Of a stretch of DNA of 64,000 bases, positions 49,341 through 63,927 are shown one piece after another. The notes under the pieces are model-generated. The model did no database searches. It saw nothing but the letters and a program-made list of their open reading frames with translations, and was not told where the DNA came from. The stretch covers positions 4,836,001-4,900,000 of the forward strand of contig CM075103.1 of NCBI GenBank assembly GCA_037576195.1, in the 5' to 3' direction. The first letter of the stretch is position 1. Each line of letters starts with the position of its first letter. The position numbers were made by a program, and so were the translations under genes. This stretch comes from Phytoseiulus persimilis (Eukaryota; Arthropoda; Arachnida; Mesostigmata; Phytoseiidae).

Positions 49341-51026
49341 CTACTGCGGGCCGTAAGACCTGACGCGGCTCCTTCCGAGGGCTGTTTGCTCCTCGCCCAT
49401 ATCGAAATGAATGTTCACGGGCTCTTCGTCGTAGTCAGTTTGTCTCTTTCGTCTGAAGTTCATCCGAGCCTTGAGGGGGACCGCGCAATAGGAAGGAACC
49501 CAATGACCGTGTCTCCGTTTGAGAAGAACAGCTTTTATAATGAAATAACCCATGGCGGTCACTGCGGCCACCGTCAGGATGATCGCGATGACGCTATTAT
49601 TCGATCCGTGATCTTTACTCCTCAGCGCGGAGCTGTTGATGCGATCCAGATGGAAGAGCAGCGTACAGGAATTCTCCACAATCATATTGTCCCCCGGGTG
49701 GTTGTATCCTTCGCACACGACACTGGATTTCGTTATCTGGAAATCCGGCTCGAAGTCCGAGGAACCGCACGTCCATTTGATCGGTACAGTGAATCTTATC
49801 GACGAAACGTTGTTTTCCGCCTCTAGATCTGCGACCCGATCGCAGGTGACGGTTTCAATAGGCTCCTTACAAAAGCCTCCGATACACTGGAGTTTTGTGA
49901 GATTCTGCGAACATGCTTCAGGTTTCTGTTTACAGCTCGCCATCCCCCCTTGCTGGAAGACGATCCTGTCGAATGTATCCACGTCAACTGCTTTTAGAAC
50001 AGGTTCGAGAGAATCGGTGACAATTGCGGACTCTGCCTCTGCTGTCGAGGAGTTCTCGGTGGGCGACGTCGTTTCATTGGATGGGTGAGCTGAGCTGTTC
50101 GAAGAGTTGGTGGTGATGTCGTTTCCCGCAAGAGACGTCTCAGGTCCAGCCGAGGTAGAGGCGAGGGTGCTTGGTCCTGAATCATCAGTACCATGGAAAG
50201 GGGACGATCCCCCTTGGACCTGGTCGTGAGTGGGTTCATTCGATGGATGCTCCTGAACAGTGGTGGATTTCGCAGAGTCGATGACGCTAGGGCTGCTCGG
50301 ATTTGTGGTTGCGAGTTGCGCAGCGGAAATCTCGGTGCCGATGTCCACTGCGCCTGTTGTGCTGCTCGCCTCATCGGGAGGGGGTATTCCCGTCACGCGG
50401 GATTGGGGGACCTCCTTGCCAAGCTTCCCATCGAGAACTTGGTCATCCTCTTCAACGATGTCAGAAAGCTTCCCGTTGTCCACCACAACCCCGCTCTTGC
50501 CATCGTTCAGAGGGGACTCCCCACGCAGACGTTGTTCCTCCCCGTCGTGGGCGTCACCTGAGGTTGGAGGTAAAGTGATGGTATCTTCGATTCCGGCCCT
50601 GAGCTTACCATCGTATAAATAGCTTCGAAACAGCGATGGCCCGCCGCTTTGAGTCAGGGTTTTGGGCGAATCCTTACCATCCTGCGCTTCAGTTTGTGGA
50701 GCCGAGTTATCTTCCAACATCAGGAGGGCGGAATGTTCGGAATCAGCGGAGTTCTCAGGTTTCTTGGCTGTGTTTCGTTTGAGCGCTCCCTTGATCGCTT
50801 CGTTTGAGTCTGCAGCACCGTCAAGAGGCAGAATCGGTACACTCAAGCTGTTTCCGTTGTTAACTGTCGTTTCTTCGGTTCGTTCCTCGCTTGAATCACT
50901 GCCCTGCCCGCTACCTTCTCCGGCTTCAGCTTTCTCCGGTGCAACAGATGCAGTTTTCTGTCCATCACCGTCCTGCAGAGACTCGACGAGTAGAACTATC
51001 AGCACCAGCCAGCAGAGGAGCTTCAT
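49341..51026 (-). CDS. Type I membrane protein with mucin-like ectodomain and SARAF-like domain
   Basis: A single 561-residue frame. Signal peptide residues 1-22 (MKLLCWLVLIVLLVESLQDG). Residues 23-360 are low-complexity, rich in Ser/Thr/Pro/Asp/Glu/Gly, with recurring DGK motifs and N-glycosylation sites (NSSNSS, NETTS). A compact Cys-containing domain at about 365-470 includes LQCIGG, VTCD, IKWTC, VVCEGYNHPGDN and NSCTLLFHL. A transmembrane helix lies at about 477-502 (VIAIILTVAAVTAMGYFI), then a 59-residue basic/acidic tail. The order of conserved positions (LxCxGG, VxC, WxC, VxCEGY, Cys-x-Leu) matches the luminal domain of SARAF, the ER regulator of store-operated calcium entry. That protein is smaller and lacks a mucin stretch, so orthology is not claimed. 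The gene is intronless in its coding part and converges on DAAM. Confidence 0.8.
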   Translation of the reverse strand: MKLLCWLVLIVLLVESLQDGDGQKTASVAPEKAEAGEGSGQGSDSSEERTEETTVNNGNSLSVPILPLDGAADSNEAIKGALKRNTAKKPENSADSEHSALLMLEDNSAPQTEAQDGKDSPKTLTQSGGPSLFRSYLYDGKLRAGIEDTITLPPTSGDAHDGEEQRLRGESPLNDGKSGVVVDNGKLSDIVEEDDQVLDGKLGKEVPQSRVTGIPPPDEASSTTGAVDIGTEISAAQLATTNPSSPSVIDSAKSTTVQEHPSNEPTHDQVQGGSSPFHGTDDSGPSTLASTSAGPETSLAGNDITTNSSNSSAHPSNETTSPTENSSTAEAESAIVTDSLEPVLKAVDVDTFDRIVFQQGGMASCKQKPEACSQNLTKLQCIGGFCKEPIETVTCDRVADLEAENNVSSIRFTVPIKWTCGSSDFEPDFQITKSSVVCEGYNHPGDNMIVENSCTLLFHLDRINSSALRSKDHGSNNSVIAIILTVAAVTAMGYFIIKAVLLKRRHGHWVPSYCAVPLKARMNFRRKRQTDYDEEPVNIHFDMGEEQTALGRSRVRSYGPQ

Positions 51027-51029
51027 CGT

Positions 51030-53912
51030 GTTCGATGGGTCTGCTTGTGCTTGACGTTAGTACTCCTCCTACTGCCAGCCGCCCATCTGCAAAGAAGAGA
51101 GCACTCCCGTCACTTCGTGATTGATAAAAGCAATCGCCTCTTCTGTTCCAGCTCCCGTTGGAATGAAGTCAAAAACCGACCTTGGGAGTTTTTCATGGTC
51201 TCCAGTGATAGACTACATAAGACAGCGCGAAGCGGGGTTCGAGCCTATCGAGCCCGGGGTCATGCTCAGTGAAAGATCGATTTTCCGATAAGAATCGAAA
51301 CAGAGTGACCTTCCGAACACTATTCCCATAGCTCATACCTATATTTTGTCTCTTTGGCGGAACGGCGGTGATGCAGCTCGGAGCCATCGAGGAGTTCAGG
51401 CCCGAAAGTCAGAGCGGAACCTCCAGGGGATTCTCCGACGAATTCTGAGCATCTTACCAATTTGTCCGGAACTGGCGACAAGTCGGTAGCTGAACGGGTT
51501 GCCCAGGAACATCTGAGCTGCTCACTCGTTCGCAAGTCGGTCGCACGTCCGTGAGTCGCCGTGATAGTCTGTCCAACCTCTTGATTATGCCGTTTCGTGC
51601 GTTGGTCGCAGAGCTTCCTTGTCTGGCGCATGTTGGCCTCTTGCATGATTTGTTGGTTGATAAATGCGCAAAGGCAAGAAGGCACTTCCCACGTCAAAGC
51701 GCTAACATTGATAGTGGAGGACCGTGAATAGCGGCAGCGAACATCCATGAGGACAGGTGCTGCTGACTGGGCCGCGAATCGCGCGTCGCGATCACGTTGC
51801 TTGCCAATGATCGACGCCAAGGTCAAAAAAATCAAAACATAATGAAGAAGTGGCTGGTGTCTCTTTTACGACGTTAAGCTGTCATGGGATCCTTCGAACT
51901 GGACAGACGCCCAGCTAGCATCATCTTGTTTGGATTGAGATCCTCATCCAACAGAGAAATGTTTGACAGTCGATATTGCGGGGGACGTTTTGCATCCTCA
52001 GGGGGTTCCCTTGGGGAGCGGGAATCGCCGGAGAAGATCTCGAGCGGAATCGAAGCCTCTCATCATTTTCAAATGATTGGGATGAAGGTCTGCTTCAGAA
52101 TCTTCAGAAGATTGCGCATCGCAGCTTTGTTCTTAAATATTTGTCCTTTAACGCGCTCGAGCGATCTCGATCATCCATTCCTGACATTCACCGGTTCGCC
52201 GCGAGTGTTCGGCCAGTGTGGACGAAAAAAGAGCGATTGGCTCTCTCGTCGACGCTTGTCGAATTCGCGGCAGGTGCGCGAGGGCATGTCAGACCTTTGT
52301 CACAGTTAACCTGCATCTTACTTTGCGTATTTGAGAGATGAATCAGGCCCACATGAATACTCCTGAACCGGTTGGAGCGTGTATCTTGTGATCCGGAGTG
52401 CGGCTTGCCAAGTGTGGGAAAACGAGAACACAAACCACCAGTACGGATGGTTAGAGTTGGGGTCCGATCAAAACGCTCAAATATGTTCAGCGTTGGCCCG
52501 AACGGTAGCATCGGAACAATGCAGAATGTGGCATCTTTTACGAACAGACACACCTGAACACAGACGTCAAAAACTCGTGAAGTTTTCCGGGAGAATGTTT
52601 CCGGCTGTTTCTTCCAACGGAAAGCGACTTTGAGTGAGATTCTCGTGGAGCAGTCTCTAAGCTTTCTTCGTGAAGACGCGTGTCGAACGCGACGAACGCT
52701 TTCTCTGCCGGACGATGTCAACGAAATCAGAGCGAGAATTCCCAACCCTTCCAATCCGAAACTCTTTCGTCGTTATGGAGAGTCCAAGGGAAAATCGATC
52801 GTTCTGGACACTTGTGGATTTCGCGCGGCGAGGCTGCCGACGAGCGTCTATATTCAGCTCTCAGGAAATATCGCTCATCAATGGTGTCCGTGTCGATCGC
52901 AACATTCCTCGGTACCCTGTTCTGTCCGACTGTTTGTTACCAACTTCCACGCTGCGAGGGCGACTGCCATGGACCGAACAATTCTATCGGGATTCAGCGA
53001 AAAGTTCTGGTTGCACTAGCTGACAGCCGAAAAACTAAAGCTTCCAAGTCGAACTTACTCTCGTGAGAGGAATCCGTGAGCGTTGAGTGCTGATGCAGGC
53101 TATGCAGTCCTTTGCGTTTTTGATCTCCACTTGGTCGACTGGATTACACAGAGGAACGCGGCAACTGACAGACAGACACTCACACACATACACACACCTA
53201 GATTAAGGGTAAGGCCGGGAGGACAGCTGGCCGATGGAAGGAGAGGAATCCTTAGCTTCGTAGGAAAGAGGGGAAGATAGCTATTTTCGAAACAGAATAT
53301 TTTTTGTGTCAAACCCGAGCTGGCTACAGCCTGGTAATACTGCCTATCAAGTAATCACTGACTCTAAGCTTAGGAACACCCTATGGTTGTCGAAATTTCA
53401 GGGTCAAGGTTGGTCGCGAGAAACAACTTATCAGCTGCATCTTTCGGCGAGCGTGTCTCTATTTGTTCGAAACCTGGAAGATGGTTACATGCTGTCGGTA
53501 GCCTCGATCTTGGTCTGATTGATTGCTTGGCACTGTATCGAGCTCCGTTTGCTCGCAGCAACGATTGACATTTGAATGAGCGGGCTGACTCCTAGAGATC
53601 CGACGGACAACGCTCCGGATGAATATGAGGGACCCAAAAAAGTAGCTTTGCATGAATGCACGGAACGCACGTCTCCCGATTCCGGTGATACAATGGGCTC
53701 TGATGAGAAGTCTACAGATGCCGGCTGGAAGAGCATCCCTCATTCCCATCCTGAGGGTGCTGCAGCGACTGATGCGAGAATCACTCCCGACAGGAAATCC
53801 AAATGAATATCTGACTAAATGGATTCTGGTTATATGACACAAGATAACGGATGTTTATTGCACTTGGTGCATGCCAGCCCATACCTTGTGTTCGGTTGGC
53901 AGAAACTGAATG
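51030..53912. other. Unresolved interval
   Basis: No gene could be assembled. A minus-strand frame at 51835-51320 (172 codons, starting MIFLTLASI) has some protein-like character but no recognised motif and ends near a GTATGA donor. A 76-codon plus-strand ATG frame at 53576-53806 is acidic and disorder-like and may be chance. A short CA-rich microsatellite occurs at 53180-53197. The 5' flank and promoter of the SARAF-like gene should lie just beyond 51026. Confidence 0.4.
53180..53197. repeat. Short CA microsatellite
   Basis: Interrupted CA repeats follow a GACA-repeat patch. It is simple sequence with no associated element. Confidence 0.6.
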
Positions 53913-55904
53913 TCAGGCCCTCATTTGACACAAGGTTTCCGACTCGCCAAGTCTGATCCCACGTGTGATCCGCGAAGATACGAGACGACCAGCTGAGGGG
54001 TTATCTATTGCTTGCTGAAGTTTCCCGCAGGTTTCACTCGAGATCAACGTCAGTCCCGCACTGTTTATCCACCAGAAGCCACCAAAGAAGTTCGCCAAGA
54101 GCAAGCTGATTGTCAGGGCAGAATAGACTGAAGTCACGAAGAAGACTCGTCGCATGACCATGATGTCAACAGGTGAAAAAAGACAGTCGACCCGTCTCCT
54201 TGTCACAGACGTTCTCGGATCCGAGGAGCTGTCCGAGTCACGGTGGAGCTGTGTGAGGGCGCGGGTCGCTCAACCGCGTCTTTTTTGCGGATAGATTGGA
54301 CTGCTCCTGCCTGTGGCCAAGATTCTCATTGGGTCTCTGGGAACCTTGCTCTGTTTCGATGGAATAGCAATCGCCAGGAGTGATTCATATAGCTCTTTAT
54401 TCGATTAGAACCACAATCCACTGCAGAGGCCATGATTTCGGAGCAACTGACGAGCTCATTCGTTAGGAATGGTATATGGATGAGTCACAATATTTTTGAG
54501 TCCAAAATTGGCTGCAGTTCACCTCAGCTCAGAGGATTCAGCTGCCGAATTTCGTTCATTCGCGTCGCAGCACCCAGCATACTGAAGTGAGGAACCAGGA
54601 GTGGCCGCAAAGCTTTCCGTCTTCGCCCCGCTCAGGGCATTTAGCTGATCTGATCAAGGGCTCGATCTGTTCGAATGATTCGCGGGCTCCTGCGTTTGAA
54701 AAAGTCGTGCCATGAGATCAGCGCTAGAATTTATGGAGCCGTTCTTGGAGGAGCTTGCACCCGCTCTCATTTCTCATACGGTGCTCCATGGCAGGAATCA
54801 TTCCGGAGGGAAACAGCCAAAGAGTACAAACCTAGCAAGAAGAAAAATACGCTGAGGATGACCATCGCAGAGATATACAAAGCACTGAATGTTCTGTTCC
54901 TCGAAGAGACAGAAAGAGCGTTGGGGCACTTCACGCCACTCATAACAGATCCTAGGCCGGCCTGTTTCGAGAAGTTCGCTACTATTCGAGCCCGCTTCGC
55001 TAATCGCATGATTTTTCATCCCTATTTGGTTTCGTCGCGCCGATCGACAGCATCGTCGAGAAGAGAGAGAGTATTAAAGCCGCGCTGATCCGGTTCGACT
55101 CCCTGACCAAGTGATCGAATTTGTTCAGAAATACGAATTGAGCGAAGCCATCCGATTCCTCTCGATCCGAGTGGCAACTTGGATCGATTGGAGTAGCACA
55201 GAGTTGCCGCTGATCTCATGGGAGAAAAACGTACATGTGCCCGAACCTCCGAGGGCAATGATTTCAAAATAATGATTGTAAACAGTCGAATATCGAGAAC
55301 GCCCAAGGACAGCTCCGCTTGAGATCGATCTCCAAGGAGGCCCGAGTTGTTCCCAGATGGAATATCTCAGTTTGGACACGATCAATCTCACGACAAGTTC
55401 ATCTTCGACAACTGATAAGTCGACCTCGGACGTCGACGTGACCCAAGAAGTAAGGAATCCCACAATTTCTCCAGTTTATAGACCATGAGAAGCAACCATA
55501 CGGAGTCTAGTGCTCCCGCATAGCTTCCCGTCATGCTCGAACACGATTCGGACACCGTGGGCGGCTTCGAAGGAGTCATCCTCGCAAAAATAGGACGAAT
55601 TGAGCTTTCAGGGCGTGGTTTTCGACGCTGCTGGAATATGGACCACAGCCACTCATAAGGCAGTTGTGACTTCGCTTCAGCTCCCAGTTTATCAAATTCC
55701 ACGGAGGTCCTCACCCTTGCCATCGATAAATGGAGATGAGGTACGCTACTTTCTTCCAGGAATCTACCAGCGAGGGACAACTCTGGATTTTACGGAGAGT
55801 GGCTGAGTCGTATCCTTTGCCCCCCAGGTCCAGGATCCTAATGTCTCGAAGATCGGCCACGCGATAGCATCCAAGGAAAAGTGGAACACCTGGGACTGCT
55901 GCAT
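53913..55904 (-). pseudogene. Chemoreceptor-like fragments, possibly a second gustatory receptor gene or relic
   Basis: Several minus-strand stretches look like pieces of a seven-helix receptor. 55904 onward starts MQQSQVFHFSLDAIAWPIFE, resembling a Gr N-terminus. Near 55530 is ALDSVWLLLMVYKLEKLW. At 55140-55021 is FVFLNKFDHLVRESNRISAA followed by a helix, the same pattern as the loop before helix 5 in the receptor at 5.0-7.1 kb. At about 54890 is a helix (ALYISAMVILSVFFFLLGLY), and at 54150-54030 a further helix (VYSALTISLLLANFFGGFWW). I could not join these with consistent splice phases and did not find a TYhhhhhQ ending. It may be an intact gene with introns I misplaced, parts of two genes, or a decayed copy. 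Confidence 0.33.
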
Positions 55905-56278
55905 TCTCCAGTGTTTCCACTTCTATTGTAGTAAATATCACGGTTTTGTCAGGACGGTATTCTCAGGGCCCGGGAGCTCATGTGTGAGGAGCCCCCCGAG
56001 CTAAGTTGACATGAATCATAGATTTAAGATGACAAGGACGAGCCTGCGAAATGATGATTTTTATTCGGACTTCAAGTTTCTGACGCCGTTTTCATCCGGG
56101 TGAGCCGAAAGTGGCTCCTCCAGTTCAAAGGTTACACTTACTCATGACCCCGCGAGAGAATTTATCGCTCGCTGTTGAGCTTGTTTGGACGAAGTCCTAG
56201 AATCACGGGGAGTGCTAGGAGACAGGATATTCAATAAAATCAATTGAAGGTGTTTTCCTAGAAGGAGAAGACTGTTCG

Positions 56279-57494
56279 ATGAAAACAACACGCTCGGACT
56301 CGAACATGACATGGGGTTCAGATTTTACCGTCATCAAATCAAAGCTTCCTGGTCCTCAGTCCATCAGAGATCTGATCTCTGGACGTCAAACATCGCCAAT
56401 CGCCGCCACCAGGATAGCCCAGTTCACTGTCCCTCCTCCTCTGAACCCTCGCCTAATCCTCTTCCACTCCTTCTGTGTCCTCCGGCTCTTCCTCTCTATT
56501 GCGTTTGGAGACGCGCTCGTCGATGGGCTCGAAAAGCAGCACCTCGGGATACTGGCACTTGGGTCAGTTTTCGTTTCCTCTAGAAGTTTATCGAAGAAGT
56601 TCTCCCAGTATTGGAAGTGCAACGCCACATAATGCAGAACTTCCGGAGAAGGCGCGTTTCGCCACAAGAAGAACTCCAGAGATTGCATCAAATGAACAAA
56701 GTCGTAGATGAGCCGCGAATAGCGGAAACGTCGTGCAGAACACTCACATGGTATTTCCGAGCCTACGTCTACGCGATCCACGCTTTCTTGTACGAGTACG
56801 TCCAGGTTAGTCGCGACGAATCGACACCAAACTTTCGCATGATGCCACTTGTGCCGGGAATGTCGGAGATTTGGCGATGGCTCCGGTGACTGGGGCATCG
56901 ATCGTAGAGCTCGAGTCATTTGCACTTGAAACTGATTCGAGAGCTAAAACGCGAGTTCACCTCAATCATCGGAGAACCTTGTCGTTCCAGTTCCTGCGCT
57001 TCCGGGCTCGACACGAAGAAGATTCCGATGGGGGACTCCCGTTCGAAGCCGGCTTCCCATTGCGGATCCTGACGATGTCAGCTGTGTTCTGGACGATCGA
57101 GTTCTTGTACATCCGTCTCCACATTTTTTCGATCCCCGTTGTAGTCCGAGGCGTTTGCTATCTCATTTTCGTACTCACAATTGATATGCTGTGCTACTAT
57201 ATCTACACTGATCTTTCAATCGGCATCACAATCGAAGCCTGCCCGTTTTGGGTGATCGCGCTCATAGCGGTTGAAAAGCTGCTCATAGAGACTCTGATTC
57301 GTCGGTTGCATTACTGTCCAATCGGGGAAAGCCATATAAAAGACGATCTCCAACTTTTCATCGAAGGTCTGATGACCCCGCCTCCACCCGGTTGCTGCGG
57401 GGGAACGCACCGCTGCGACCGTCACCGTGCAACGGGAAGCAACGGCCACCGCTTCCAAGCTCACAATCATCACGGGCACGCTCACATTCACTGA
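56279..57494 (+). CDS. Multi-pass membrane protein with His-rich tail, unknown family
   Basis: Three plus-strand coding blocks. Exon 1 opens at the ATG at 56279 (MKTTRSDSNMTWGSDF) and ends somewhere around 56518-56570. Exon 2 starts after CTCTAG at 56581 (KFIEEVLPVLEVQRHIMQNF) and ends at a GTTAGT donor near 56812 (FLYEYVQ). Exon 3 begins before about 56920 (LESFALETDSRAKTR) and runs to the TGA at 57494. The third block has three or four helices (LTMSAVFWTIEFLYI; VVRGVCYLIFVLTIDMLCYY; FWVIALIAVEKLLIETLI), then PPPPGCCGG and a tail alternating His with small residues (HNHHGHAHIH). The His/Cys tail suggests metal binding, an inference only. I do not recognise the family. Splice joins are uncertain. 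AATAAA near 57839 fits the 3' end. Confidence 0.52.
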
Positions 57495-57838
57495 TTCGAA
57501 CCGTTCTTTCCGAAGCAACTCTTTATTGCTCCAGGGCTTTTGGGGTCCGCGTGAGCAGTCACACAGATCTCGACGATTTCTGGTTGACAAGGGAAAACAG
57601 TTTGCCTCCGCGATGATTGATTGGCTCGCGAAGCACAACACCCAAAATTCTCTCATGATGCCATCGTTGGTTTCACTCAGTGCGCTCTCCGTCAGAGAAC
57701 TCGAAAGGGTCCAGCTTCGCTTCTGAATAATTAGGACACGCGAAAAACACAGGCACTCACGAGAAGTCACCTAGCGAGTCCGCTAGCTTCAAAGCGTGAT
57801 GAATATGTTGAGACGATTAAGAGTAGAGAAATATGGAG

Positions 57839-57844
57839 AATAAA
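57839..57844 (+). terminator. Poly(A) signal downstream of the His-tailed membrane protein
   Basis: AATAAA about 345 nt after the stop at 57494, on the coding strand. It is consistent with a single transcript ending here. Confidence 0.45.
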
Positions 57845-57849
57845 GAGCG

Positions 57850-60682
57850 CAGGAATGAATGGAAGTCGAGGCCATGATACTCCCCCAAGCTATAAATAGG
57901 GATTCACGTCCAGGGTTCGGTCGATTGCTGGCTTTGAGACGAGCCTCGAAATCGGTTCATCGCTTGCTACTCATTCCAAGAGATGAATTTTATGGGGATG
58001 TTCCCGAAGAGCACAATGTCCGAAAACCTGTTCGAAAATTGGCGGCTCCGATGGGCGGGAAACCAACAAAGAGGAGCGACGATCGATCACGGAGAAGTTT
58101 TCGGGCAATCGAGCAGTATTGGCCCCACCTCCATGGCATCATTTCCAATGCGTCGTCTGAGGAAGGTTCGCCGGCCAGGAGCCGTGGGCCTGCTTCGCTT
58201 GCGGCGTGAGATGTTTCCCGTGCTCCTACAGCGATCATGAAACTGTTCGACTCGGAGCTCTCAATGGATAAGCGTAACGAACCATGCATTACGTTCGTTT
58301 CGGAAAGCTCAGAAGATCATCAACAAACTTGTGGCTTCAGAAGGAAAAAAAGTAGAACCTACGAGACTCCGAGTAGTACCATGCATGCATGATTGAGGAA
58401 TATTGATGGAGAGCGCTCGGAACACTCGAAACCTGGGGCTGCGGAAAGCGGCCGCGAACCGGGGAAAGTGGACGAATTCCCCTACCGAACCTAGGGAGCG
58501 TTCTTTGCAAACTCACTTCCGTGCAGGCTGAAGTGCGAGGCAAGTGCCTGTCAGGGAGCCTGTCCATCTTGGATACATTGGAAGTGTAGGAACGTGAATT
58601 TCGTCGCTCTGTGTTGGCGAGGTGACAATAGCTACTCACCTGTCTGGCACCTGGACATCGTTTTTCCCGGCGCTTAGGCGCGTTTTTCGTCGACCACTGA
58701 GTGCGATGGGCCGAGCGAACTATTGTCGTCTCCCTTACCCTCTCTCGGATAGTATGAAGTTTCGCATCGTTTTGTGTCCCATACTCTGGCAGATCAAACA
58801 ACGTCGCTTAATAGAATCGCGCATTCTGGAACGACATGAATCGAGCTCACTGGCAGAATGTCATAGATCCTCATGGCTTCCAGTCGCAGAGCAAAAGGCC
58901 GGGGCATTTCCATTCGAGTCACAGTTAGCCATCATGCGGGGCGCATCGGAAGGAATGACTGGTCACTGTGGTCAAAACAAGGCAGGAATCTCGCACTCTG
59001 CCGTCTTGTGCTCATCACGTTGGAAGATGTTCGTATTCAGGAATCTTCTTTTGAGATCCATGGCTAGCAGGATGGTGCCTGTTTTGGTACTCCATTCGCG
59101 CTGATCGTTGGTCAAAGGGATTGCGTTTCTTGGGACGACTCAGAATTTAATCTTTTTCTCTGAGATCGTTCCGCTCCAGTGGCCGGGAAACGCCAGAGAG
59201 TAATCGATCGAGTTCGTACCAGTAGGATTCAGTGCGGACGAGGCTTCCACTAGCCACCCTCCAGGGCTCAGGGCTCTATAGCCACTGTTGAGGTAATTGA
59301 AATCAGCTCCAGCATGGAGAGCTTTGTCATAATTATCCTGAAAACTCTAAAAGCAGCCCGAAATCTCTAGATAAGGCTCGAGGGCCGATTCCCGTGCGTT
59401 TCCATGCGGTGCCCAGGAAGTCAACAGCGGTAAGCTCCTCACGAACTAGCCTGGCCTCCGAGTCCGAGACCCACTCAAGACTTTTTCGTGATAACTCTGT
59501 GGTAGGGTATATCATTAGGATGCTGTGAAACAAGCTCGATGTTCCTCGGTTCGCGCGATATTCCAGCTTCTCCAGCCGGGGTGCGCTCGGATGCGCTTTT
59601 AGAAAATTCAGGTTTTTCTTCCTCTCTGCTTTCATGACTCTCGTGTTCATGATTTGACTGTGACGACAGCTTTCGAGCAGGAGGTAATGGATCTGGTGTT
59701 CTATTCCACGCAGTGATTAAACATGTCATGGCTGGTCCGTCTTTTGTGGCCGTGCAACTTTGTTTCTGTTAAGATTGAAGGGCTCCTGTGTTTCGTGATG
59801 CCCTGCACATTCACTTTGAGGTCCTGTTTCGAATTCAGGTGTTCCTCTGACAAGCTCAAGCGAGTCTTGAGCATTCATTCGTGTACCCCTCGATGATATG
59901 TACAATCAACATTAGTAAACGTTTTATTCGATCACGAATAGGTGAGAGGGAACCGGTTCTTCGGAAATCCGGCAGTTGTTATGCCAGCTCCGAAGCAGCA
60001 GTCGTTCTTTACTTGAGTCCTTTGAATAGAGAGTATTTTCGTGGGAACGAACTGATTCTCGGTGACTCAGGCTGAAAATTCGTATACGAAGGGTGGAATG
60101 AGCCGTTCGCTGCGAATTTCTGCTCAACACGAAATTCCGAGGCAATATGTAATATATAATGGAATGGGATGGGGTAGCTAGAGAAGATACAATCAGAGAC
60201 TGCGGGCTCTGCTGAATGTCGACGATGGCATGTCGGCAGTCGAACGACGAGGTTCATGATTCTGCGCACAGTGATTCGTCTTGTTCTGGCTCGTGATGAT
60301 TGAGATTCTCGTATAATAACTCAGCGTGTGTGAGTCGTAGTCGATCCAAGATTGCCAACCGGGAGAGAACTGATTTCGTTCCCGGGATCACATATTCTCC
60401 GTGTACCTGGGAATGTACAGAATTCTTCTAACCGACTCAGAACTACAAACCAGGCTACAAGAGTGTATTCGGATTCATAGAGAATTTCTCAACACGGTGA
60501 CGTTGAATGCCCCTGTAGGTTCTCGATACGACTCATGCAGGAAGTCTCAAATAGAGGGCTCCATGTCTCCAGACATCCTTGGGCGTTGGTTGAGTTAAGG
60601 AGAGTCATGTGATGGACTTTCAGCGTAGCACTTTTTTTGAACGGAGGAAAAAAGATCCATGAGCTCTGAATAATAATTGTAT
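57850..60682. other. Unresolved interval before glycogen phosphorylase
   Basis: No recognised gene. On the minus strand, 59337-59140 is 65 open codons after a TTTTCAG acceptor (DNYDKALHAG ... SEKKIKF), ending in TGA. Upstream on the same strand, 59729-59475 is an acidic, disordered-looking frame (ESHESREEEKPEFS). They could be exons of one small gene, but I found no consistent donor to connect them. The rest, including 57.9-58.9 and 59.9-60.6 kb, shows only chance-length frames. Confidence 0.35.
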
Positions 60683-60688
60683 CTTTAT
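60683..60688 (-). terminator. Poly(A) signal of glycogen phosphorylase
   Basis: AATAAA on the minus strand within CGAAATAAAGATAC, about 220 nt beyond the stop at 60908. It is the first canonical signal downstream. Confidence 0.6.
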
Positions 60689-60907
60689 TTCGAGAGCAAT
60701 CCACGTGCTCAGGAAATCACTAGAAAACACGGTCGGAGGCTGCCCCGGCTCGAGCCATCTCTTGCAGGACGACTCACACACCCGCGTTGAGTTTGTGAGT
60801 TGGGACACGTGGAACTAATACATAGATGGATAAGCAAGTATTTTCACGAGAGAGATCCGGTTTCGTCAGTCGCGGTCCAGAGTGAAAATCCACAGTTTGA
60901 TCTGCGT

Positions 60908-63927
<3,020 letters not shown>

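Noticed and set aside
56386..56925. Minus-strand 179-codon frame with helix-like content
   Set aside because: The plus strand over the same bases gives better segmental coding with plausible splice sites and a downstream poly(A) signal, so the plus strand was preferred. The choice is not certain.
59140..59142. TGA read as selenocysteine
   Set aside because: No SECIS-like hairpin was recognised and the protein itself is unidentified. Ordinary stop or pseudogene decay is simpler.
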